Of a DNA stretch of 64,000 nucleotides, positions 23,810 through 32,397 are shown in pieces. The DNA comes from VXPQ01 sp965248175. GTDB lineage: Bacteria; Bacteroidota; Rhodothermia; Rhodothermales; VXPQ01. The notes beneath the pieces were generated by a model. That model ran no database searches. It was not told the origin of the DNA and worked only from the letters and a program-made list of their open reading frames with translations. Position 1 is the stretch's first letter; each line of letters begins with the position of its first letter. The DNA is taken from positions 1,984,001-2,048,000 of the forward strand of contig OZ252093.1 of NCBI GenBank assembly GCA_965248175.1. Direction: 5' to 3'. A program made the position numbers and the translations under genes.

Positions 23810-25423
23810 CAGATACAGCCGCCGGGCCGGGATCGTTTGCTTTTCGACGCCGGAGCCTTCGTACCGCACCTTTAGCACCTCATCTCCATAGGTATCGAAG
23901 TAATCGACGATCAGGTGGCGCCGACCGGGTTCAAGATACACCGTTCCCGACCGCTCGCGCGAACCGCCAGAGCCATCGTTGTCAACAAGGTGTTCGCTAT
24001 CCAGGTACAGGTTCGCGCCATCATCCGCCATCACATAAAACGTGTACGTTCCGGCCTCGGTAATTTCCAGATACGACATAAAACGTACGGCGTAATAATC
24101 CGCCCGTTTCGGGATGGCATTCAGATCGAATGCACTCGTACCCCCTTCATGAACGGAAGGGACCGTTTGAAAGTCAGGCAGACGTTCCCAGTTTCCTTCA
24201 TGATAACTGTAGCGGACGCCGTTGGCGGCTGTCAGGAAGGTTGTCTCAGATACACCGCTCTCACCGCCATCGGGTGTAAAGGCTCGCGCCCGAACCACGG
24301 AGGCCCCCGGCAGCGTGAACGGCCCCTCGTAACGAGCCGAGGTGCGCGAAGGCACACTGTCATCGATCGTATAGCGAATCTCCGCATTGGGCGCGTCGAC
24401 CGAGAGCGTCACCGGCGAGGCCTCCGGGTTTCCTCCCTCGGAGTGAATGCGCGGCAAGGGTACGAATGGCGGCGGGGGAGATACCTCGACCTGGTCTCCG
24501 TGCTCCGCGAATGCACTCAGAACGGGGCGGGCAATCCAGTGGTAGGGCTGTTCGAGCCCAAAGATATAAGCGACGGTGGCCGCCGTGTCGTAGGTATTGA
24601 CCGGGTCCGTTATTTGCTTGCCCGCAGCAACACCCGGTCCCCATATCAACCACGGGATCTCCAACTCTGCCATCGACTCGCCGCCGTGGCGCGTCCCGAT
24701 ACCGCCGTGATCCGCCGTTATGATCAGGATAGTGTTCTCTGAAAGACCGGTAGAGGCCAAGCTGGCGAGTAGTTCGCCCAAGAGATCGTCGGTATGCTCA
24801 ACAGCCGCATAGTAGCCCCCTGAATCGTGGCCTTCCGTGTGAAGCGCATGGTCGACGTGGTCCAGGTGGATGAAGGTGAAGGTCGGCTTTTCCCGCGCAA
24901 GATAGTCGATAGATTGACGCAGGGCTTCCTCCGGGCCGTCGGCGTCTATATCCTGGTCCACGACGCTTTTCTCAAACAGGCGTCCGAAACCACTCCAGTC
25001 ATAGAAGGTCGCGATCCCGGCTTCGGGACGCTGGTCGCGCAAGACGCTGAAAATGGTAGGAAAAATATCCTCGGCGCCAGTCGTCGTGGGCGCGATGGTG
25101 TGGTTGTCACGTTCCCAGCCGTTCGAGGTGATGCCGTGTTGCTCGGGGCCGGCGCCCATAATCATCGACGCCCAGTTCTGGCTACTGGAGGTACCGAGTA
25201 CGGCCCGGGCCTGGAACGTAAAAGCCCCCTCCGCGATGAGTCGGTTGAAATGAGGTGTCCTGGCTCGCTGGATGCCCGCCGGGCTCAGGCCGTCTACCCC
25301 GATTACGATCACATGCGCCGGCCTCTCTACCTGGTTGCAGGCCAGGTTGATCCCGGCGAACAAGATCAACAGCGCCGCCAGATGGGCCGCTGTGCATATT
25401 TGCTTTAAGGGGGTTCTTTTCAT
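23795..25423 (-). CDS. Alkaline-phosphatase-superfamily lipoprotein with chitobiase-like and PA14 domains
   Basis: A surface-type lipoprotein of about 542 residues. A hydrophobic signal ends in a lipobox-like N-L-A-C at Cys29. A phosphodiesterase/NPP-like domain (about 33-320) has metal ligands in V-I-G-V-D-G, D-H-V-D-H-A-L-H, T-A-D-H-G-G and R-H-G-G. The nucleophile position T-S-S-S-Q-N-W carries Ser in place of the usual Thr. A chitobiase/hexosaminidase-like C-terminal module follows (about 345-410, V-T-L-S...A-E-I-R-Y-T-I-D), and then a PA14 domain (about 420-540, Y-Y-A-V-R-F...Y-T-F-Y-V-M-A-D-D-G). It is closely related to each half of the tandem protein at 43944. The substrate is unknown; glycan-linked phosphodiesters or phosphonate esters are possible. 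ATG 25423 is chosen because it begins the signal peptide. Confidence 0.85.
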   Translation of the reverse strand: MKRTPLKQICTAAHLAALLILFAGINLACNQVERPAHVIVIGVDGLSPAGIQRARTPHFNRLIAEGAFTFQARAVLGTSSSQNWASMIMGAGPEQHGITSNGWERDNHTIAPTTTGAEDIFPTIFSVLRDQRPEAGIATFYDWSGFGRLFEKSVVDQDIDADGPEEALRQSIDYLAREKPTFTFIHLDHVDHALHTEGHDSGGYYAAVEHTDDLLGELLASLASTGLSENTILIITADHGGIGTRHGGESMAELEIPWLIWGPGVAAGKQITDPVNTYDTAATVAYIFGLEQPYHWIARPVLSAFAEHGDQVEVSPPPPFVPLPRIHSEGGNPEASPVTLSVDAPNAEIRYTIDDSVPSRTSARYEGPFTLPGASVVRARAFTPDGGESGVSETTFLTAANGVRYSYHEGNWERLPDFQTVPSVHEGGTSAFDLNAIPKRADYYAVRFMSYLEITEAGTYTFYVMADDGANLYLDSEHLVDNDGSGGSRERSGTVYLEPGRRHLIVDYFDTYGDEVLKVRYEGSGVEKQTIPARRLYLSAEG

Positions 25424-25497
25424 GGCGTCAAGTACCGGCTCATTCGACACAGGATGGGAGGTTGGATTGGATATCAAAACCCTTGATGGAGAACACC

Positions 25498-27024
25498 CTA
25501 CTTGCCAACCATAGCATTCCAATCGGGATCTGCAATCGGAAAGGGCATTTTATTGGAGTTGCTTTTTAGCAGGTGAACCGTCATATAAGGATTTACGGTC
25601 GACACAGAAAGCGGCAAGCTGTCCAGGACGGATTCGTTGATCACGATGTCATGGAAGGTTAAAACACTATCTACGTGACGAGCGATCTCATCCTGTATCA
25701 TCTTGTTCCTGATCTTATTTTTGTCTTGAACACTGAGTCGATCGTACGGGTAAAACTCGCCTTCTATCTCCTGGTCCTTCTCCTCGTAATATGCCTTGAC
25801 CTCGGCATCGGTTATCGCGGATGAATCCAGCAGCACTTTTCTATACTCCTGGAACATCCATTTATCTTTCCACAGGGCAAGGGATCGCTGGTATTGCGGT
25901 TGATTATGCAACCGTTCATCCTCCGCCATTTTAATAAAAACCGCATCCCGCACAACGAGGGCTACCACATCAGCCAGGCGGGCCTTGAAGTCCCCAAACT
26001 CTCGGGCTCGGAGCGTATAACGCCCCGGGGTGAAACGTTCCAGGAAGGCCTGGATTGACCAGCGTTCGTCGCCAAAATGTACGAGGTCGGTAGCGTAATG
26101 CGCGACTATTTTCCGGGTGTACGGTGTATCTCGCCCCTGCTCTTCGATGTAGTGAAGCAGGTTGCGTACGGGCGTCTCGACACGGTACCAGTCCCAGAGC
26201 GCCTCGCTCAGCACCTCGAAGCCCTGTCGTTTTGTGACGACTTTCAGCGGTTCCATCGTCTCGGCCACGAATGCCTGACCGCCTTCCATCGCCTTTCGGT
26301 TGTAGATCACCTTACGATAGGTTGGCGCGCGTTGCTCATAGTCTGCGTCAGATAGCCGTTGCCGTTGGATGTCGATGACTTCGAAGATGTACCAGTAGCC
26401 ATCGTACTCGACAGGCTCCGACGGAGTGTCGATCTCAAGGTTCTTGAGAAGATTAAGAATCTCCGGCTCGATCTCCTCTGCTTGCAACAAGGGGGAAGTC
26501 AATTCTTCCTCAACAATGATGAGTTCGGCGAATTCTTCCCGTTGTTCTTCGAGGACCCGGGCATATCCTTTTTCCTGCAGGGACTCGTATAGGTATCGGG
26601 CATAGGATTCGGTGCGTGCCGGGAGAATTCGGAACTGAAAGCTGACAGCTTCCCGATTGATCTCATCGCGTATTTCTTCCTCCGTTACCTCCACGGTTGT
26701 CAGGACTTTTTCCTCAAACACTCGCTCGACCAACAACTCTTCACGCAGGGTGTGCATGGCGTGCATGACGGCCTGCGCCGTATCGAGGCTGATCTTTTCA
26801 GCTTCCATTGCCAGGACTTTCTCGGCAATCATGAAGTCCAGATAGCTCCGGCGAGGGTTGTCGCCTCTTCGGAGGTGGCCGTGACCGAATTCATAGTTCA
26901 ATTGGAACTCTTCGGCGGTGATGATCTCGTCGCCGATCCGGGCGACTATAACCTCGTTACTCTGCTCCTTTTGGCAGGACGCCAAGGCCAGTAACAGGAT
27001 CGTAAAGAGGAGATTCCGTCTCAT
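25498..27024 (-). CDS. SurA/PpiD-like peptidyl-prolyl isomerase-type lipoprotein
   Basis: About 508 residues with a lipoprotein signal (L-L-L-A-L-A-S-C, Cys17). The N-terminal part resembles the SurA/PpiD chaperone arm: V-A-R-I-G-D-E-I-I-T-A-E-E-F, then Y-L-D-F-M-I-A-E-K-V-L. A parvulin-like region with divergent core follows around residues 125-230, and then a long helical C-terminus. It is probably a periplasmic outer-membrane-protein folding factor. It sits between the PPC-repeat protein and the phosphoesterase lipoprotein, and its exported neighbours are natural clients. A strong hairpin separates it from the gene upstream, so it may have its own promoter. Isomerase activity is uncertain because the parvulin active-site residues are not clear. 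Confidence 0.7.
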   Translation of the reverse strand: MRRNLLFTILLLALASCQKEQSNEVIVARIGDEIITAEEFQLNYEFGHGHLRRGDNPRRSYLDFMIAEKVLAMEAEKISLDTAQAVMHAMHTLREELLVERVFEEKVLTTVEVTEEEIRDEINREAVSFQFRILPARTESYARYLYESLQEKGYARVLEEQREEFAELIIVEEELTSPLLQAEEIEPEILNLLKNLEIDTPSEPVEYDGYWYIFEVIDIQRQRLSDADYEQRAPTYRKVIYNRKAMEGGQAFVAETMEPLKVVTKRQGFEVLSEALWDWYRVETPVRNLLHYIEEQGRDTPYTRKIVAHYATDLVHFGDERWSIQAFLERFTPGRYTLRAREFGDFKARLADVVALVVRDAVFIKMAEDERLHNQPQYQRSLALWKDKWMFQEYRKVLLDSSAITDAEVKAYYEEKDQEIEGEFYPYDRLSVQDKNKIRNKMIQDEIARHVDSVLTFHDIVINESVLDSLPLSVSTVNPYMTVHLLKSNSNKMPFPIADPDWNAMVGK

Positions 27025-27184
27025 CAGATCAAGCCTGGTGCACACCACAGGGTTTCGATGGAACGACCTGTTCTTTCACAGGATACGGCTTAATGGGACT
27101 TTCCCCAAGGGAATCAAAACAAGAAACAAACAGGATACCCCCGGATATTGTCCGAAACGCTATCCGGCAAACCCGAGAGATATA

Positions 27185-27215
27185 AAGGGGAGCCGGTATA
27201 AAACCGGCTCCCCTT
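27185..27215 (-). terminator. Strong 12-bp perfect hairpin
   Basis: AAGGGGAGCCGG and CCGGCTCCCCTT (27185-27196 and 27204-27215) enclose a 7-base loop. The hairpin lies 22 bases past the stop of the PPC/T9SS gene on the minus strand. The bases that follow on that strand, TATATCTCTC, are only moderately T-rich. It likely ends or attenuates the long transcript from the TonB receptor gene before the SurA-like gene. Confidence 0.7.
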
Positions 27216-27236
27216 ATGCCTCCATGTTTTACACGC

Positions 27237-28748
27237 CTACTTGATGAAGAGCATGGACTTGGTTTGTACAAAGTCCCCGGCACTCAGTCGGTATAAATAC
27301 ATACCCGACGCGAGGTTAGAGGCGTTGAAGCGCACATTGTATTTCCCGGCCGTCTGACTCTGATCCACCAGGAGGGCCACCTGCTGTCCGAGTACATTGT
27401 AGACGGTCAGCGTCACCTCACTTGCTTGCGGCAGGGAATACTCGATGGTCGTCGCCGGGTTGAACGGATTGGGATAGTTCTGATCCAACTCGAACGTCAG
27501 CGGTATTTCATCGCTTTCCACGTTCACCACGGGCACCCCATCCATCTTCATGACGTTCAGGTTGTATTCACCCCGCGAGGGATCGCGATCCGTGCCACCA
27601 TCGTTGTCGCCACCCCCGTAGTCCTGCGAGTGCAGCATCACGTAGTAGGCGCCGGCTTCCTCGGCGATGAATTCGATCCTGGAGTGCCAATCAAACCCAC
27701 TATCATCGTTGCTCTCCAGGGTGTCGCCGTCAGCCGCCAGTAGCCGCATGAACCCGTCGTAGTCGCGCGGCCACACAGGCCCATCTACGGGCGACGATTC
27801 AGCGACGAGGGTATCCCCCGCGTTGAGATCATACCGGTAGATGTCCACGTCGTCGCCCCAGCGCGCCGACAAGTGATGCGTGGCGGCATCCCAGGCGAAA
27901 CTCTCGTTGAACAACATGTAGGTTTCAACCTCCCCGGGTTTGTTGAATGCCTGGGCGCCAATAGCATCCGCCTCACTGACGGTATTGTTCGGTTCGCCCT
28001 TGGCTTTCAAAGCGGAGATGTCGCGTCCTTTAAGGCCCACCTGGTACTCGCCCGAACCGTCCCCGGTCAGCTCCAGGAAATAGTCGCCTGTCGCATCGGG
28101 AATGATGTTCAGCTTGAGGTTGTCTCCCGAATACCGGGTGTTATAGCCCGCTGCGGTCTCGCTAAGCAGGTTCGTTCCCGTATCGCTGCCCTTAAACAGC
28201 TTGGCCGAGAAGCTACCGGAATAGCCGCCCTCCGGCCTCATGGTGCGCACATGATAAATCCAGTCGGCCTGCAGCGAGAGCTTGAAAATGTCGACCTGGT
28301 CGCCGGCATCGGCGTCGTAGGCAGCATCGATAAAGCCAGGCGTCAGTGGGTTTGCGTCAGCCTCGGTGAAGGTGTTGTTGGGTTCGACCTCTTCAGAGGT
28401 TACATCGATGTTGAGGAGGTAATCTCCCCGGTTCAAGCTACGGTCATCAGCGCTGGCAGGAGTTCGGCTGGTGTGCACCTTTACATACACCATGCCATCG
28501 GCTGTAGCCGTATATGAGACATTGGAATACCAGTCATTGCCCCCATCATCGTCAGAAGCCAATTCCTCGACACCCGATTCGTCGAAGATGGTGATTTTGG
28601 TATCGGTGTCCCGATTCCACATGTCCGGGTTGTTTCCCACGGGTTTGGCTTCAGCGGTGAGGGTCTGACCAGCCGTAAGCATCACACGGAACCAGTCCTC
28701 ATCTCCGAAGAAACGGGGATGTTCCGGCTCCGAGAGGACGTACATCAC
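27237..28748 (-). CDS. PPC-repeat protein, C-terminal fragment with T9SS sorting domain
   Basis: 503 codons from GTG 28748. It holds three pre-peptidase C-terminal (PPC)-type modules, recognisable by repeated E-P-N-N-T...E-A-D-A and by G-D-x-V-D-I-Y/F motifs. The last 80 residues are a textbook T9SS type A sorting domain (L-D-Q-N-Y-P-N-P-F-N-P-A-T-T-I-E-Y, ending Y-L-Y-R-L-S-A-G-D-F...S-M-L-F-I-K). There is no signal peptide, so it cannot be exported as it stands. The upstream gene has a signal peptide but no sorting domain. Its first residues continue the truncated PPC module of the upstream gene without a gap. The two are one gene broken by a 5-bp tandem duplication at 28742-28751. Confidence 0.8.
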   Translation of the reverse strand: MMYVLSEPEHPRFFGDEDWFRVMLTAGQTLTAEAKPVGNNPDMWNRDTDTKITIFDESGVEELASDDDGGNDWYSNVSYTATADGMVYVKVHTSRTPASADDRSLNRGDYLLNIDVTSEEVEPNNTFTEADANPLTPGFIDAAYDADAGDQVDIFKLSLQADWIYHVRTMRPEGGYSGSFSAKLFKGSDTGTNLLSETAAGYNTRYSGDNLKLNIIPDATGDYFLELTGDGSGEYQVGLKGRDISALKAKGEPNNTVSEADAIGAQAFNKPGEVETYMLFNESFAWDAATHHLSARWGDDVDIYRYDLNAGDTLVAESSPVDGPVWPRDYDGFMRLLAADGDTLESNDDSGFDWHSRIEFIAEEAGAYYVMLHSQDYGGGDNDGGTDRDPSRGEYNLNVMKMDGVPVVNVESDEIPLTFELDQNYPNPFNPATTIEYSLPQASEVTLTVYNVLGQQVALLVDQSQTAGKYNVRFNASNLASGMYLYRLSAGDFVQTKSMLFIK

Positions 28749-28751
28749 ATC
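28742..28751 (-). repeat. 5-bp tandem duplication (GATGT)x2 at the break between two PPC-protein halves
   Basis: The minus strand reads CA-GATGT-GATGT-ACG. With both units the first frame meets TGA at 28745-28747. With only one unit it would read Gln-Met-Tyr-Val and run on in the frame of the downstream gene. The stop and the next start overlap as TGATG, so limited re-initiation is also conceivable. Confidence 0.8.
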
Positions 28752-31261
28752 TGCACCAAAGGCTGGTAGTTCCCCTGCGCGTCGGCTTCCGATTTCGAGT
28801 TGTTCGGCTCGCCTTTATGCAGCAAGGCATAGTAGTCCGGATTGACCCGTGACGTGACCTTATACGGCCCCGCGGAACCCGATATTTTCAGGTAGTAGGT
28901 TTTTGTTTCCCTCGGAATAATATTGGCGATTTTGAAATTATCGCCACCATAGTTATTCGGCCATCCGCTATCGTCAAGCAACGTGGCGCCGTCCACCTCA
29001 TCGAAGAATTCCACTGCGAGCGTTGCCCCCGTTCCATTATCGAGGGAACGGAAGGAGTAGAGATTACCTGCTTCGAGCGGGAACTGGTAGAAGTCCACAT
29101 CGCCACTGGTTAGCGACGCTTCGTAGATAAAAGATTCCCCCAGGGCGATCAGGTTGGCCATCGCGAAGGTACCGTTGTCCTCGGATTCTTCAAAGGGTTG
29201 TCCGCCGGAAAGCGCGTAGAAACCGACGTTATCGGACCGTACCTGCACAACGTATTGACCAGACTCCGGCGCCGCAAGATTGATGCCTGCACTGCTTGTC
29301 GCAAGGCTGCTTCCGCCCGGACCGGTCAACTCCATCTCCCCGTCGAAATCGTCTACGATCATCTGGGACCCACTCAAAGTGAGATTGATGTCCGTCCCGG
29401 CGTCCACGGTGAAACGGTAGTGATCTATGTCGCCGGCGGGGAAGATCATGCCATTGGCCGGGGCCGCACCGGGTCCTACCGGGAGTTGATCCTGGTCCAT
29501 CGCTTCGGCCAGTTCATTGTCGGGTTCGTTGGCATTCAGACCACCCCATATCTGACCTTTATCGACTACCCCGAAGTGATAATCGCCGGCGCCGCCGGTA
29601 AGCTTGATCAGGTAGGCGCCCGAATTTTCCGGTATAAAACCCGTAACCAGGCCGTTATTGACCTGACCCGAGGTCAGCAGGTTGCTTGAAAGCATCGTGT
29701 TCCCGGCGACATCGGATTCAAACTCGTGGAATACCTCCACCTGCACCGCAGGGTCGGAGACAAAGAGGGTATACATCCGTACCTCGTGGAGGAAAACGCG
29801 ATACCAGTCTTCGCTGCTGTCTCCGGAGAACGTGCCGCTGGAAGATGTGTCGGCGCGCGCGACAATGCCGGTCGCTTCGGCGGCGGTGTTGTTGGGTTCA
29901 ACCTCGGCGGGATCGGCAGCATTATACTGGTGCAGGTACACCTGGTACATCAGGCGTCCCGGGTCATCGTTGTTCACCGTACCGAAGGTCGGGTCGCGCG
30001 TGGTAGAGGCCCAGGCAGAGACCCACAGCCACAGGGGCGTGTCCTCCACAATCCCCCCTGTGTCAGCCAGATTATCGGGCGTCAGCACGATCCGGGAGTG
30101 AATGTTGTTAGGGCCATCCATCTGCTCCCGCCCCGCGTCATCGTCCTCGAATAAGATTTTGGTATAGTCACCATCGTAAACCCGGATGCGCGGATCCGAC
30201 AGACGCGAACCGCCTGGTCCAATGGTGCCGTCGTTGTCTCGGTACCACCCGAAATAGGGCAACGTCTCGATGACAACATTGTGACCCGCCTTGTAGTCGA
30301 AGAGAAAGTGATCGACATCTTCGTCCCCTCTCCCCAGAAGTTCGGGATACACGCTATTGGCCTGAATAAAGCCTTCCCCGAAATCCTGGACCCTAAGCGT
30401 ATCCGGGTTGAAAAGCATAAACGTGCGCGCTACCGCATCGGTTGGCAATTTGGATGTCAAGCCAGCGGTAAGCGCCTCCAGGTTGGTCTGGTTCGGCTCG
30501 AACTTCGCTACCCAGGGTTCGCGGTCAATGGCGTAGACGACAAGGTGATAGGGACCGGTCTCAGCTTCGTCGCTGAAGACCCAGATATAAAAGTCGCCGG
30601 TCAGCATCTCGCCGGTCGCCGCATCGACCGGGGATACCCAGCCGGTCAGACGGAAGTCATCCGACCCGTTGCGCCCGTCGCCGGGGTGGCCAGTAATGTC
30701 CCCGCGCCTCTTATCGATGCCGGTTCCGTTGAAATCCTCCACGAAGGTTGTATCGAGATCCGACTCGTGGTACAGGCGCGCACTTACGTCAAGATCGTCC
30801 TCCCCATCGTCGAGAAAGGAATGCGTGGAAGCGAAATAGTACATTTTCGTGGTGTCTACCGTGAACCGGTACACATCCACATCGCCTGCGGTGAGTGTGC
30901 TTCGAATCAACGCGCCGGAGGCCTCGTCCGGATGCAGAACCGAGGCCATACTGAGTACGTCGTTAATGTTGTCAGCCGTGTCAAAGAAGTTGTTGGGTTC
31001 TGCCTCATCCCGGGCGACATACCGATCGTCCAGACTTTGAAGACGTCGTAAAACGTCGGGAGACAACACCTCCCGAGCCCGAGCCTCTTCTTCGGCCTTT
31101 TGCAACAGGATGGGGTCATCCCCGAATTTCTGAAGCACCTCTTCGTAATGCTCCCCGTAACGTTGTTCGAGGGCCTGGTCAACTACTTTGAATTGCCCAA
31201 ACGCTGGGTTGAGCGTCAAAATCCATACCAGACCAAGCAGGAGTGTGGTAGCTTTTTTCAT
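28745..31261 (-). CDS. PPC-repeat exported protein, N-terminal fragment
   Basis: 838 codons beginning with a signal peptide (M-K-K-A-T-T-L-L-L-G-L-V-W-I-L, cleavage after P-A-F-G). A short charged helical segment follows, then several PPC-type beta modules, each opened by E-P-N-N/E-S-E-D-N...A and containing G-D-V-D-x-Y/F/H-x-F motifs (for example G-D-V-D-V-Y-R-F near residue 125). PPC modules usually accompany secreted proteases and adhesins; no peptidase domain is visible here. The protein stops inside a PPC module (E-P-N-N-S-K-S-E-A-D-A...L-V-Q-M) that continues in the next frame. Restored, the protein would be about 1340 residues with a T9SS C-terminus. Confidence 0.8.
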   Translation of the reverse strand: MKKATTLLLGLVWILTLNPAFGQFKVVDQALEQRYGEHYEEVLQKFGDDPILLQKAEEEARAREVLSPDVLRRLQSLDDRYVARDEAEPNNFFDTADNINDVLSMASVLHPDEASGALIRSTLTAGDVDVYRFTVDTTKMYYFASTHSFLDDGEDDLDVSARLYHESDLDTTFVEDFNGTGIDKRRGDITGHPGDGRNGSDDFRLTGWVSPVDAATGEMLTGDFYIWVFSDEAETGPYHLVVYAIDREPWVAKFEPNQTNLEALTAGLTSKLPTDAVARTFMLFNPDTLRVQDFGEGFIQANSVYPELLGRGDEDVDHFLFDYKAGHNVVIETLPYFGWYRDNDGTIGPGGSRLSDPRIRVYDGDYTKILFEDDDAGREQMDGPNNIHSRIVLTPDNLADTGGIVEDTPLWLWVSAWASTTRDPTFGTVNNDDPGRLMYQVYLHQYNAADPAEVEPNNTAAEATGIVARADTSSSGTFSGDSSEDWYRVFLHEVRMYTLFVSDPAVQVEVFHEFESDVAGNTMLSSNLLTSGQVNNGLVTGFIPENSGAYLIKLTGGAGDYHFGVVDKGQIWGGLNANEPDNELAEAMDQDQLPVGPGAAPANGMIFPAGDIDHYRFTVDAGTDINLTLSGSQMIVDDFDGEMELTGPGGSSLATSSAGINLAAPESGQYVVQVRSDNVGFYALSGGQPFEESEDNGTFAMANLIALGESFIYEASLTSGDVDFYQFPLEAGNLYSFRSLDNGTGATLAVEFFDEVDGATLLDDSGWPNNYGGDNFKIANIIPRETKTYYLKISGSAGPYKVTSRVNPDYYALLHKGEPNNSKSEADAQGNYQPLVQM

Positions 31262-31298
31262 GGAATTGGTGCTTTCTGTTGTTGTGTGTCTTGAGAGT

Positions 31299-32360
31299 TT
31301 AGAGGTATATCCCCAGGGTTAATCGGTGCACTTTCTGCAAGATGCCCCAATCCGAATAGGCATAGTCAAAAGCGAACCGACTTCGGTTCCTTAGTATATA
31401 GTGTAACCCGCCCCCGAATGTCAACCCGTTAACGGAATCCCGCTCATACAGGTTCTGGTATCCCACACGCAAAAAGAGCAGGTTGTTGAATCCGTATTCG
31501 ATGCCCATATTCATGCTTTCCGTCGAGCCGGTGGGGTGCATCAGATCAACCCCCATAACCACATGCCCCTTGGCAGGCAAGGAAGTTTCATAACTCATGC
31601 CGAACCGGAATATCTGCGGAAGCGAGAAGTTGTCGGTTTCATAGCTGACCGGCACGTTTTCGACACCTCTGTTTACCATATCCGGATCAAGAACGTTGGT
31701 AAGATGTCGTCCCTCGATACGCATGTCCGGCCCGAAATTTGAAATACTCGACCCCAACGACAGCCCTCGCAACGGCGTTTGATAATACACACCGGCATCC
31801 AGGGCAATCTGGTTGGCGCTTTCCGTCCATATCCGCTGGCTGATGTATTTTCCTGAAAGACCGATCGAGAACGAAGGAATCAACCGGGCCGACACCGAAA
31901 TATTGACGGCTAAATCCTGCGCATCGTAAAACTCACCGGTACCCTCCGGAACGTCCACGGTTCGCACGGGCTGCTGCGGCACGGTCAGGGAAGTAAAACT
32001 TGCGGCCAGGACAGTACCAATAAAAGGCAACGGCGTGGCAAGCGCAAAAAAGTCGAAATTTGTATCGGCCAGCCATTCGGTATGAGTGAACGACACGGCC
32101 AAGCCGTCGAGATAGGCCAGTCCGGCCGGATTCCAGTAGATCGCCTCCACCTCCCCGGCCTGTGCGGTGTAGGACCCGCCCATGGCCTCGGCGCGCGCCC
32201 CAATACCAATCTCCAGAAAGGCAGCCGATATGGTGCCCTTGTTGGATACGTTTTGCACAAACGCGGGATCGCCAGGCTTGCCCGTATCCTGTGCATACCC
32301 CGGCACACTAATGGCCAAAAGGAGCAGGCAACTCAGGAAAAGGTTTGCGTGTCTGTACAT
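31299..32360 (-). CDS. PorV/PorQ-family outer-membrane protein
   Basis: About 353 residues. A signal peptide ends S-V-P-G-Y-A-Q, followed by the family's N-terminal motif: F-L-E-I-G-I-G-A-R-A-E-A-M-G-G-S-Y-T-A, then E-A-I-Y-W-N-P-A-G-L-A. Alternating hydrophobic strands to the C-terminal aromatic end are typical of FadL-like beta barrels. PorV is an outer-membrane shuttle that takes T9SS cargo to the attachment machinery. The ATG at 32360 is preceded by GAGGG; a GTG at 32372 is possible. It lies between two T9SS cargo genes, which suggests a dedicated partner for them rather than the housekeeping PorV. Confidence 0.82.
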   Translation of the reverse strand: MYRHANLFLSCLLLLAISVPGYAQDTGKPGDPAFVQNVSNKGTISAAFLEIGIGARAEAMGGSYTAQAGEVEAIYWNPAGLAYLDGLAVSFTHTEWLADTNFDFFALATPLPFIGTVLAASFTSLTVPQQPVRTVDVPEGTGEFYDAQDLAVNISVSARLIPSFSIGLSGKYISQRIWTESANQIALDAGVYYQTPLRGLSLGSSISNFGPDMRIEGRHLTNVLDPDMVNRGVENVPVSYETDNFSLPQIFRFGMSYETSLPAKGHVVMGVDLMHPTGSTESMNMGIEYGFNNLLFLRVGYQNLYERDSVNGLTFGGGLHYILRNRSRFAFDYAYSDWGILQKVHRLTLGIYL

Positions 32361-32397
32361 GGATACCCTCACGGTGTATGCCGTTTGCCCTGCATCA

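Noticed and set aside
28735..28760. Programmed ribosomal frameshift joining the two PPC genes
   Set aside because: There is no slippery homopolymer or heptamer at the junction. A 5-bp tandem duplication explains the frame change directly.
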